A DNA stretch of 64,000 nt from Pseudomonadota bacterium (GTDB lineage: Bacteria > Pseudomonadota > Alphaproteobacteria > Rhizobiales > Rhizobiaceae), in assembly GCA_023404095.1 (NCBI GenBank), contig JAEYDD010000074.1, forward strand, positions 1-64,000. Direction: 5' to 3'. Below the pieces are notes generated by a model, which searched no databases, had not been told where the DNA came from, and saw nothing but the letters and a program-made list of their open reading frames with translations. Shown piece by piece: positions 44,373 through 53,589 of this stretch; position 1 is the stretch's first letter, and every line of letters starts with the position of its first letter. The position numbers were made by a program, and so were the translations under genes.

Positions 44373-45512
44373 TCAATCCCTCAAGACGACGCCGGCGGTC
44401 TCCGCGAACGAGACCCAGACCTTTTCGTCGTAGCCGATCGGGTTTTCAACCTCGCGCTGCGCGTTCAGCATCGAGGTCTTCACCACCTTGCCGCTCGGAA
44501 GCTTGACGTGAAACACGGTCATGTCGCCGAGATAGGCGATGTCCCAGATCTCACCTTCGGACGTGTTGACGGCCGGATCGGCGGGTGCGGTGCGGCTGAC
44601 CTTCAGCTTCTCGGGTCGGATGGCGAAAGCCGCGCTCGTGCCGATCGCCGGTGCCGCATCGCTGACGGCCCTGACGGTGAAGTCGCCGCCGGAAAGCTCG
44701 ACGCGTCCGTTGCCGGCGGCCTTCACACTGCCTTCCAGGATGTTCACGTCGCCGATGAAGTCGGCGACGAAGCGCGAATTCGGCGCCTCGTAGATCTCCG
44801 CCGGGGTGGCCACCTGGACGACCTTGCCGTGGCTCATCACCGCGATGCGGTCCGCCATGGTCATCGCCTCCTCCTGGTCATGCGTTACCACGACGAAGGT
44901 CAGGCCGAGCTGCTGCTGCAGGTCCATCAGTTCGAACTGCGTTTCCTCGCGCAGCTTCTTGTCGAGTGCGCCGAGCGGCTCGTCCAGCAGAAGCACTTTC
45001 GGCCGCTTGGCGAGCGAACGGGCGAGCGCCACGCGCTGGCGCTGGCCGCCCGAAAGCTGCTGGGGCTTGCGCTTGGCGAACTGTTCGAGCTTGACGAGCT
45101 TGAGCATCTGCTGGACGCGTTCGGCAATCTCTGCCTTGGGCATGCCGTCCTGTCGCAGTCCGAAACCGATATTGCTCTCCACCGTCATGTGCGGGAACAG
45201 CGCATAGGACTGGAACATCATGTTGACCGGCCGCTTGTAGGGCGGGATGGCTGCGATGTCCTGCCCGTCCAGGATGATCTCGCCGGAGGTGGGGCGCTCG
45301 AAGCCTGCGAGCATGCGCAGCAGCGTGGACTTGCCACAGCCGGAAGCGCCGAGAAGCGCGAAGAACTCGCGGTGGTAGATGTCGAGGGTCAGGTTGTCGA
45401 CGGCGGTGAAATCACCAAACTTCTTCGTGATGTTCCTGAACGAGATGAAAGGCTTGGACTGAGGATCCGCCCATGGCGCGAATGAGCGGCGGATGTTGCC
45501 GAGTGATTTCAT
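44373..45512 (-). CDS. potG: Putrescine/spermidine ABC transporter ATP-binding protein PotG
   Basis: A 379-residue ATPase of the PotA/PotG type. The start at 45512 gives MKSLGNIRRSFAPW; the upstream frame to 45605 overlaps a hairpin. Walker A GASGCGKST, signature LSGGQRQR and Walker B VLLLDEPLGALD are intact. The C-terminal TOBE domain (about residues 265-375) includes FVADFIGDVNILEG. It follows potF after a 133-base gap containing a perfect stem-loop. Confidence 0.94.
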   Translation of the reverse strand: MKSLGNIRRSFAPWADPQSKPFISFRNITKKFGDFTAVDNLTLDIYHREFFALLGASGCGKSTLLRMLAGFERPTSGEIILDGQDIAAIPPYKRPVNMMFQSYALFPHMTVESNIGFGLRQDGMPKAEIAERVQQMLKLVKLEQFAKRKPQQLSGGQRQRVALARSLAKRPKVLLLDEPLGALDKKLREETQFELMDLQQQLGLTFVVVTHDQEEAMTMADRIAVMSHGKVVQVATPAEIYEAPNSRFVADFIGDVNILEGSVKAAGNGRVELSGGDFTVRAVSDAAPAIGTSAAFAIRPEKLKVSRTAPADPAVNTSEGEIWDIAYLGDMTVFHVKLPSGKVVKTSMLNAQREVENPIGYDEKVWVSFAETAGVVLRD

Positions 45513-45603
45513 TGACTGCCCCCGGTTGTTTTTGTTCGATGTCAGCACGATCCCGTCCGGAAGTCGATTTCGACCGCCAATCGTGCACTGGACGCTCAAC
45601 AGC

Positions 45604-45633
45604 AAATTGCCCGGAAGGCTATCCGGGCAATTT
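45604..45633 (-). terminator. Perfect stem-loop between potF and potG
   Basis: AAATTGCCCGGA and TCCGGGCAATTT form a perfect 12-bp stem with a 6-base loop, 12 bases past the potF stop. There is no T run beyond the stem, so transcript protection or partial termination is likelier than full stop. Confidence 0.7.
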
Positions 45634-45645
45634 GTATCTCGTGGA

Positions 45646-46746
45646 TTACTGGCCGGTGACGACCTTGGTCCAGATGCGGGTCACAACCCGCTGCGTCTTC
45701 GGATCGTAGGGCAGCTTCGTGTAGAGCTTCTTCATCACGTCTTCCGGCGGATAGATCGCCGGATCGCCAATGATCTCCTTGTCGATGAAGGCCTGCGACG
45801 CCTTGTTGCCGTTTGCGTAGAAGATGTAGTTCGACGCCTTGGCAGCGACTTCCGGCCTCATGATGTAGTTGATGAATTCATGCGCCTCCTCGACATGCGG
45901 GGCGTCCGTCGGGATCGCCATCATGTCGAACCACATCAGCGCGCCGCCGTCGGGGATCGTGTAGTTCACCTCGACGCCAGCGCCGGCCTCTGCCGCACGG
46001 TCGCGCGCCTGCAGGATATCGCCGGACCAGCCGAGCGCCAGGCAGATATCGCCGTTGGCGAGTGCGTTGATGTATTCCGACGAGTGGAACTTGCGGATGA
46101 ACGGACGCACCGATTCCAGCAGCGCTCCTGCCTTTTCCAGATCGGCGGTGTCCTTGGAATTGGGGTCGAGGCCCAGGTAGTTCAACGCCGCCGGCACGAT
46201 CTCGTCAGCCGTATCCAGAACATAGATGCCGCAATCCTTGAACTTTGCGGCGATCTCCGGATTGAAGATCACGTCCCATCCCGGCGCGGCGTCGCTGCCC
46301 AGAATCTCCTCGGCCTTCTTGACGTTGTAGCCGATGCCGGTGGTGCCCCACATGTAGTCGATGGCGTATTCGTTGCCCGGATCATAGGCTGCGACGCGCT
46401 GCGAGACTTCGTCCCACATGTTGGCAAGGTTCGGCAGCTTCGACTTGTCCAGCTTCTGGAAGACGCCGGCCTGGATCTGCCGCTGCAGGAAGTTCCCTGT
46501 GGGGACGACCACGTCATAGCCGGTGCCTCCGGCGAGCAGCTTGGTTTCCAGCGTCTCGTTGGAATCGAACACGTCGTAGACGACCTTGATGCCGGTCTCC
46601 TTGGTGAAGTCGGCCAGGATCGATTCGTCTATGTAATCGGACCAGTTGTAGACATTGACAACCCTTTCTTGCGCCTCGGCCTGCACGCCAATCACAGCGC
46701 TCAGGGCGATCACGGCGGCGGTCGCCAAAAGGTTACGTCTTTTCAT
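45646..46746 (-). CDS. potF: Putrescine-binding periplasmic protein PotF
   Basis: A 366-residue polyamine-binding protein. The signal peptide MKRRNLLATAAVIALSAVIGVQAEA is followed by QERVVNVYNWSDYIDESIL, the classic PotD/PotF mature start whose Trp, Ser and Asp contact the polyamine. GTTGIGYNVKKAEEIL and YTIPDGGALMWFDMMAIPTDAPH are further family hallmarks. It leads the operon potF-G-H-I. Genes resembling puuA and puuB, which consume putrescine, lie 12 kb downstream. Confidence 0.94.
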   Translation of the reverse strand: MKRRNLLATAAVIALSAVIGVQAEAQERVVNVYNWSDYIDESILADFTKETGIKVVYDVFDSNETLETKLLAGGTGYDVVVPTGNFLQRQIQAGVFQKLDKSKLPNLANMWDEVSQRVAAYDPGNEYAIDYMWGTTGIGYNVKKAEEILGSDAAPGWDVIFNPEIAAKFKDCGIYVLDTADEIVPAALNYLGLDPNSKDTADLEKAGALLESVRPFIRKFHSSEYINALANGDICLALGWSGDILQARDRAAEAGAGVEVNYTIPDGGALMWFDMMAIPTDAPHVEEAHEFINYIMRPEVAAKASNYIFYANGNKASQAFIDKEIIGDPAIYPPEDVMKKLYTKLPYDPKTQRVVTRIWTKVVTGQ

Positions 46747-46919
46747 TCTGTAACTCCCAGTTTTATCGGTTCCCCGAGTGGCGGTGTCTTATTGATTATC
46801 TTTCTTTTTCAACGCGCGACAAGCTTCATTCTCACGTGAAGCTTTGTCGATTTGATATCACAAACCGTCCATTCGTATCATATTTGAAATCGCTTTGATG
46901 ACGGAAAGCAAGCGGAAAT

Positions 46920-48335
46920 TCATTGAAAGTCGAAGAGACTGAGCCCGGCCACCATCTCATCGAGCCCGAGGGGACGCGTCACGGGCGGCTCGGCACGCGC
47001 CAGGCACCCCTGCCGTTCGCAGAACCGGCACGCGGTTCCGGCGGAAACGGGAGGGAGTGCTGCAACCGCCTCGCCATAGACCGTGTCCTTTGCAAGGGAC
47101 GCCTCGCAACCGATAAGGATCGCCGTGCGTCTCACCCGTTCGCCGAACGCGCCCCCCGGTCCATCGACGGTCCGCGACACGGCGAGAAAGCCGGACCCGT
47201 CAGGCATCTCTAGGCGATCGACGAGGATCTGCCCCGGCTGGGCAAAGGCCGCATGCACATTGAGCTTGGGGCATCCGCCACCGAAGCGTGCCTGCGGGAA
47301 GCCCTGTGCGCCCGCCCGGCGGAGGCGGTGACCGGCATTGTCCATCTCCAGCAGGAAGAAGGGGACGGCCGCCTGCCCCTGACGCTGCAGTGTTGTCAGC
47401 CGGTTTGCCACCTGTTCGAAGGAAACCGCAAAGCGTGCCCGCAAGACGTCGAGATCGAAACGCGCCCGCTGGGCGGCGGCGAAGAAGGCCTCATAGGGCA
47501 TGATCAGGGCGTGTGCGCCGTATCTGGCGAGCTCGAAGCGGGCGATCCGGCGCGCCTCGCTGCCCGATAGCGCGAGGCCGTCCAGCGCGTGCGCAATCTG
47601 GTCATTCAATGCAATCTGCGCCACCTCCATCGCCACCTCGCCCAGCTGGCCGTGATGCGAAAGCCGCTCCGAGAGGAACAGGCGCATGGAATGGCGATCG
47701 AACCGCCGGCGCAGCGTCGGCATCGTATGGATCGGCAGCACGCGCACGACGACGCCGTGCTCCTTTCTCAGCCATGTCTTGAGCGCACCCAACAGGTCGT
47801 CGCCGGGAGCAAGTGCTCCATGGAAGGCCTCCGCCGCCACATCGATGCCGTCGAAGTAGTTTGCCCGCTGCTCCAGCGCCTCGCGCACCTCGTCCATCGG
47901 CAGGCGTGCGCCGGCGATCGCCGTCGCGCGCCCCTCGCTCGCAAGGAGATCGGCGAGATCGGAAAGGCGCGAGGCCTGCTCGCGATAGGCGCGGTAGAGC
48001 TTGATAATGCCGCCCGCAACGTTCGGCGCGGCTTCCGCCACCTCGACCAGTTCCAGATCGCCCGGCAACTCGCCGGAGAGAAGCGGGTCGGCAAACACGT
48101 CCCGCAATTGCCGGATACTGCCGCCCGCTTCGCCCTGGAGATCCTCGATGTCGACCTTGTAGACGGATGCGAGTCGCAACAGCAGCTGCACCGTCAACGG
48201 CCGCTGGTTCCGCTCGATCAGGTTGAGATAGGAGGGCGAGATCGACAGCGCTTCCGCCATGGCCGTCTGCGTCAGTCCGAGCGTGTTGCGGATGCGGCGG
48301 ACCTTGGGGCCCGCAAAGATCTTGTTCTCGGCCAT
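46920..48335 (-). CDS. XRE-family regulator of the short-chain fatty acyl type (ScfR/RamB-like)
   Basis: A 471-residue regulator: an N-terminal XRE helix-turn-helix (about residues 8-62, TLGLTQTAMAEALSISPSYLNLIERNQRPLT), a middle IrrE/M78-like domain apparently without an HExxH zinc motif, and a C-terminal Cys-rich DUF2083-type region (FCERQGCLARAEPP). Relatives RamB and PrpR-type proteins control acetate, glyoxylate and propionate genes in response to acyl-CoA. It is divergent from isocitrate lyase aceA, its probable target. I use the ATG at 48335 behind AAGGA. Candidate operators lie in the gap. Confidence 0.87.
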   Translation of the reverse strand: MAENKIFAGPKVRRIRNTLGLTQTAMAEALSISPSYLNLIERNQRPLTVQLLLRLASVYKVDIEDLQGEAGGSIRQLRDVFADPLLSGELPGDLELVEVAEAAPNVAGGIIKLYRAYREQASRLSDLADLLASEGRATAIAGARLPMDEVREALEQRANYFDGIDVAAEAFHGALAPGDDLLGALKTWLRKEHGVVVRVLPIHTMPTLRRRFDRHSMRLFLSERLSHHGQLGEVAMEVAQIALNDQIAHALDGLALSGSEARRIARFELARYGAHALIMPYEAFFAAAQRARFDLDVLRARFAVSFEQVANRLTTLQRQGQAAVPFFLLEMDNAGHRLRRAGAQGFPQARFGGGCPKLNVHAAFAQPGQILVDRLEMPDGSGFLAVSRTVDGPGGAFGERVRRTAILIGCEASLAKDTVYGEAVAALPPVSAGTACRFCERQGCLARAEPPVTRPLGLDEMVAGLSLFDFQ

Positions 48336-48381
48336 TGTCAATCCTTTGACACTCGGACCATCGTTCGCGCCGCCCGGTGTC

Positions 48382-48404
48382 TTTACATTATTTACAATTT
48401 TACA
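48382..48404. promoter_or_regulatory. Three TGTAAA direct repeats upstream of the ScfR-like gene
   Basis: Read on the minus strand, TGTAAA occurs three times with 8- and 9-base spacing, 47-69 bases before the regulator start. The middle copy is part of TGTAAATAAT, which recurs on the plus strand upstream of aceA. Candidate autoregulatory sites. Confidence 0.5.
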
Positions 48405-48484
48405 GCGGCCAGTTGTCAAGTCGAATACATGTTAACCCGTTTCCATAGCTTGATTATCTATTTCCGCTCGAAGGTTTTTGCGCT

Positions 48485-48507
48485 GCGATGTAAATAATTC
48501 ACATCGC
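48485..48507. promoter_or_regulatory. Near-palindrome upstream of aceA, candidate ScfR/RamB-like operator
   Basis: Arms GCGATGT and ACATCGC are a perfect 7-bp inverted repeat around AAATAATTC, and pairing continues inward with one mismatch. It contains TGTAAATAAT, shared with the repeat cluster 100 bases away. It ends 67 bases before the aceA start. Confidence 0.55.
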
Positions 48508-48573
48508 CTTCCGGCATTCCGCAAATCAGCGCTCGGCGCGGACCAACAAAGTTCGACATGGAGGATGAATTAT

Positions 48574-49863
<1,290 letters not shown>

Positions 49864-49902
49864 ACGGCAGATGAGGGGGCGAGATCGCGCCCTTGCTCCG
49901 AC

Positions 49903-49926
49903 CCTCTCCCCGCGTTCGGGGAGAGG
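49903..49926. repeat. Rhizobial-type intergenic palindrome
   Basis: CCTCTCCCCG pairs perfectly with CGGGGAGAGG around a CGTT tetraloop. Very similar CCTCTCCCC-type palindromes recur between genes in many rhizobial genomes. It lies between aceA and a small conserved gene and may act as a terminator or mRNA stabiliser. Confidence 0.6.
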
Positions 49927-49994
49927 TGGACAGACCCCAGAGCGCACCCTCAGGACCAGACTTCAAGAACCCCGATCATAAGAGGAGAAATACC

Positions 49995-50234
49995 ATGACC
50001 GTCCAGACCCGTGTGAAGGAAAGAGCAGAGGAACAATCCTCGGCGATGACGCCCGACCAACAGGCCATGATCCGCATGGTCGCGAACGATCTTCACCGCC
50101 TGAACCATGCCGTGATGAAGGCCGTCGAGGCCGGGGTCTCGGTCGAACTGGTGCGTTCGGCTCGCCACCACGGGGGGGACGGCAATTGGGGCGACCTGCT
50201 CATCCCCGTGGTCGTCACCCAGAGCCGGGCGTGA
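49995..50234 (+). CDS. Small conserved hypothetical protein downstream of aceA
   Basis: A 79-residue soluble protein from the ATG at 49995, which has GAGGAG upstream. The N-terminus is charged, the centre is a predicted helix (QAMIRMVANDLHRLNHAVMKAVEAG), and the end has HHGGDGNWGDLLIPVVV with two His and a Trp. I do not recognise a named family. It lies 131 bases after aceA in the same direction, so it may be co-expressed, though a palindrome intervenes. Codon use and ribosome site support a real gene. Confidence 0.7.
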   Translation: MTVQTRVKERAEEQSSAMTPDQQAMIRMVANDLHRLNHAVMKAVEAGVSVELVRSARHHGGDGNWGDLLIPVVVTQSRA

Positions 50235-50410
50235 CATCGCTGGCGGAGGACGTCAGACTGCGTGGCGAGCCGGGACCTATTCCGGCTCGCCTGCATACCC
50301 ATCGCCATCCACGCAGGCCGCAACTCCCGCCGGTCTTTTTGATTGCACAACCCACCCGAATACCCCTTTAATCGAGCTCAGCACCAAGGCGGAGGAATCT
50401 CGGTTCGCAG

Positions 50411-51502
50411 ATGGCGGTGGCGAGTTCGGTAGAACTGACGGATCTGATCTATGGCAGCCTGTTCGGCGAATGCAGCTGGCAGGACTTTCTCGACCGGCTT
50501 GCGACGACCCTGCCCAACGGCAAGTCCGCCTTTCACTATCAGGACATCGGTTCGCCGGTCGCCCACGTCGGCTACGTATCCGGCTTCAGCAGCCACGAAC
50601 TCGACCAGTTTCACCGTCACTTCGCCGCCATCAATCCCTGGGTACCCAGAACGCTGTCGGTGCCGGTGGGCTGCGGGTTGACCGGGGAGAGCATCGTCCC
50701 GCGCGCGGAACTGACCAAGACGGAGTTCTACAACGACTGGCTCAAGAGCCAGACCGGCTGCGAAACAAGCATCGGTGTCACCATCGTGCGGGACGATACC
50801 CGCACCTTCATCCTCTCCACCTGCACCTCCTCCATCGACAGCGATTTCAATCACGAAGCAGCCGGGCTCTATACAGAGCTTGCCCCTCATCTGAGGCGCG
50901 CGGTCGATTTCGCCCGGCGGGGCGATCTGATGTCGGGCGAATGGCACGCGGGGCACGCGCTTTTCGAAACGATCGGCGCGGGCCTCATATACGTCTCCGA
51001 GACCGGACGCATCCGCTCGCTGAACGACCGGGCGCAACGCATGATCTCGGACGGAGAAGCGGCGACGGTAACGACAGGCGGCAAGCTTGCGCTGAAGAGC
51101 GAGCGGGCCGCCGAGACGCTGAGATTCCTGCTGTCACGACAGGGAGTGCAGCTCAAGCCCTATGTGGCGGTCGAAAAATCCGTCACAGGAGCGAATTACA
51201 AGCTGACGCTCTTACGCATGAAGTCCGATCCCTTCACCGAACTCCTCAACGGCCCGACGGTGGCAGTCATCATCGAGCCGGGCGCTGCCGCGCACCAGAG
51301 AAGCGAGCAAATCCAGGCCCGATACCGGCTGACGCCGAAGGAGGCCGAGATTTCCGCGGCGATCGCCGCGGGCCTGTCGCTGAAAGAGATCGCCCTCGGG
51401 GGCGGCCTCAGCTACGAGACCGTGCGCTCGCATGTGAAGAACATCTTCAAGAAACTCGAGGTCAGTTCCCAGGCCGCGCTCGTGGCGCGGCTGCTGGAGT
51501 AG
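50411..51502 (+). CDS. LuxR-family (HTH) transcriptional regulator
   Basis: A 363-residue regulator with a long N-terminal sensory part (about residues 1-290) and a C-terminal LuxR helix-turn-helix: YRLTPKEAEISAAIAAGLSLKEIALGGGLSYETVRSHVKNIFKKLEVSSQ. The sensor part does not resemble an autoinducer domain; a PAS-like fold around 180-280 (HALFETIGAGLIYVSETGRIRSLNDRAQRMI) is visible. The ATG at 50411 follows GGAGG at a rather long distance. It is followed by a terminator and two converging chemoreceptor genes. The signal is unknown. Confidence 0.82.
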   Translation: MAVASSVELTDLIYGSLFGECSWQDFLDRLATTLPNGKSAFHYQDIGSPVAHVGYVSGFSSHELDQFHRHFAAINPWVPRTLSVPVGCGLTGESIVPRAELTKTEFYNDWLKSQTGCETSIGVTIVRDDTRTFILSTCTSSIDSDFNHEAAGLYTELAPHLRRAVDFARRGDLMSGEWHAGHALFETIGAGLIYVSETGRIRSLNDRAQRMISDGEAATVTTGGKLALKSERAAETLRFLLSRQGVQLKPYVAVEKSVTGANYKLTLLRMKSDPFTELLNGPTVAVIIEPGAAAHQRSEQIQARYRLTPKEAEISAAIAAGLSLKEIALGGGLSYETVRSHVKNIFKKLEVSSQAALVARLLE

Positions 51503-51505
51503 CGG

Positions 51506-51529
51506 CTGACCGGACAGGTCAGTTGTTTT
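51506..51529 (+). terminator. Terminator after the LuxR-type gene
   Basis: CTGACC-GGACA-GGTCAG followed by TTGTTTT, directly after the stop codon. A second stem (CTGCGGA-CCG-TCCGCAG, 51540-51556) lies beyond it and may serve the converging chemoreceptor gene. Confidence 0.75.
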
Positions 51530-51567
51530 CCCCTGCGGTCTGCGGACCGTCCGCAGCCACTGGCGCT

Positions 51568-53406
51568 TCACGCGGCGTACCTCCGCGCCGCGCTGCCTTG
51601 CTCTGCCAGGCGGAACTGCGCGACCAGCGCCATCAGCGCGTCGGCCTCGTCCGCCAGTTTGCGGCTGGAGGCACTCGTGGTCTCGACCATCGAGGCGTTC
51701 TGCTGGGTCATCTGGTCCATCTGGTTGACGGAGGTGTTGACCTCCTGCAGCGCTGCTGACTGATCGCGGCTGGCCGTGGCAATGGTCTCTACGTGCTGAC
51801 TGACGGCTGCCACCTGCGCACTGATCGTGGACAGCACGGCACCGGTATCCTGAACGAGCCGGGAGCCCGCCTCCACTTCCTGCGTCGATCTCTCGATCAG
51901 GGACTTGATCTCGCGCGCCGCCTCGGCCGAGCGCTGGGCAAGTTCGCGCACCTCCTGGGCAACGACGGCGAAACCCTTGCCGGCATCGCCGGCGCGCGCA
52001 GCCTCGATGCCCGCGTTCAATGCCAGAAGGTTGGTCTGGAAGGCGATATCGTCGATCACCTCGATGATCTGCTCGATCTTGCGCGAGGCCTCTTCGATGC
52101 GGCCCATCGCGGCGATCGCGCTGGAGACGACAAGGCCGGATTCGTCCGCAGTCCGGCGCGTCTCCGTTACCCGGAGGTTGGCTTCCTGTGCCCGGTCGGC
52201 GGAAGCGCGAACGGTCACGGTGATCTCCTCGACCGCGGCAGCGGTCTCCTCGAGTGAAGCGGCTTGGGATTCCGTCCGCCGCGACAGGGCTTCGGCAGAC
52301 TGCCGCATCTCGCCACCGCTTTGCTGGATCGACGACGCGTTGGCGCGAATCTGCAACAGCGTGTCCTGAAGCCGCACGAGCGAAGCGTTGAAATCGCGGC
52401 GCAGATCGTCAAGTCGGCCGGCAAACGGGGTGTCGATGCGACGGGAGACGTCTCCCTGTGCCAACCGGCCAAGGCCGGCAGCAAGCTCATCGACCGCAAA
52501 GGAGATCTGGCGGTCGGTCTCCTGCTTTTCGCCATCCGCACGCGTCCGCTCCCGGGCCGCCTCCTCCTGCCGGGCAGCGGCCTCGCGCTCGGCCGAGATC
52601 TTGCGCGCAGCATTGTCGCGGAAGACCTCGAGGGCGCGCGCGATCTGGCCGAACTCGTTGGCCTTATCCAGACAGGGGACCTCGGCCTCAAGCCGTCCAT
52701 CGGCAATGTCGCGGACGGCGGCGATGAGCGAACGCAGGGGTCGCACCGAACGCCTTACCGCGGCATAGGCGAGTGCGCCGAAGACGAACAATGCGAACAG
52801 CCCGGCCGCGACCGCCATGACCTGCAGCGTGTGGATCTTGGCGAAATAGACTTCCATCGGGATGCCGATGAACATCATCCCGACGTTGGCGCCACCTTGG
52901 GCCTTGATCGGGAAATACCCCGTCATGAACTGCCTGCCGAATAGCTCCGCCGGACCGTAGTAGGCCTCGCCTCTGGCAAGGGCAGCCTGCGCGGGATGAT
53001 CGGCTGCCAGCTTGGTGCCAACCGCGCGGCTGCCGTCTTCCTTCTTCACGTTGGTCGAGACGCGAAGGTAGTCCGCGCCATCCCGGCGGAAGATGGTGGC
53101 AACGCCGCCGATCGATTGCGCCGTCCGGTCGACGAGACTGTGGTCCACAAAGTCCGGCACCGATTCGGCTCGCACCGCAACCAGTGTTCCGCTCTCGATG
53201 TAGATCTTCGCCCCCTCGATATCGCCCGCCAGCAGCACCGCCATGTTGCGGCTGGCATCCCTCGCATCGGTCGCGGCCTCCTGCAGGACGTACTGGCGCA
53301 GGTTGTAGTGCATGACCCCGACGATGACCGCACCGGTGAGAAAGATGAGACCGATCGTCATGGCTACATACTGAGCAGCGATCGAGGTCCTGACCATTCG
53401 AAACAT
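51568..53406 (-). CDS. Methyl-accepting chemotaxis protein with periplasmic Cache-type domain
   Basis: A 612-residue chemoreceptor. Membrane segments at about residues 12-35 and 190-212 enclose a periplasmic domain of the single-Cache type, with the GGVATIFRRDGADYLRVSTNVKKEDGSRAVGT stretch near residues 95-125. HAMP follows (about 213-265), then a second HAMP-like segment (about 310-360) and the signalling domain whose hairpin tip IAFQTNLLALNAGIEAARAGDAGKGFAVVAQEVRELAQRS is fully conserved. It ends without the NWETF-type CheR/CheB tether. The ligand is unknown. A second receptor gene lies directly upstream. Confidence 0.93.
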   Translation of the reverse strand: MFRMVRTSIAAQYVAMTIGLIFLTGAVIVGVMHYNLRQYVLQEAATDARDASRNMAVLLAGDIEGAKIYIESGTLVAVRAESVPDFVDHSLVDRTAQSIGGVATIFRRDGADYLRVSTNVKKEDGSRAVGTKLAADHPAQAALARGEAYYGPAELFGRQFMTGYFPIKAQGGANVGMMFIGIPMEVYFAKIHTLQVMAVAAGLFALFVFGALAYAAVRRSVRPLRSLIAAVRDIADGRLEAEVPCLDKANEFGQIARALEVFRDNAARKISAEREAAARQEEAARERTRADGEKQETDRQISFAVDELAAGLGRLAQGDVSRRIDTPFAGRLDDLRRDFNASLVRLQDTLLQIRANASSIQQSGGEMRQSAEALSRRTESQAASLEETAAAVEEITVTVRASADRAQEANLRVTETRRTADESGLVVSSAIAAMGRIEEASRKIEQIIEVIDDIAFQTNLLALNAGIEAARAGDAGKGFAVVAQEVRELAQRSAEAAREIKSLIERSTQEVEAGSRLVQDTGAVLSTISAQVAAVSQHVETIATASRDQSAALQEVNTSVNQMDQMTQQNASMVETTSASSRKLADEADALMALVAQFRLAEQGSAARRYAA

Positions 53407-53589
53407 AAGACACTCCTGAACATCGAGCGCTTAGCTTAGGCTGCACTTGATAAGAAAAACTGAAGTTTACGCCTTAAGTCTGACAATTGACAATTCCGCT
53501 TCACCGACGATCGACAGCAGCAACCAATGCAAAACTCCGCCCCGCATAGCTGCAGGACGGCGTTTCGAGGAAGCGGAGCGGCGCGACGA

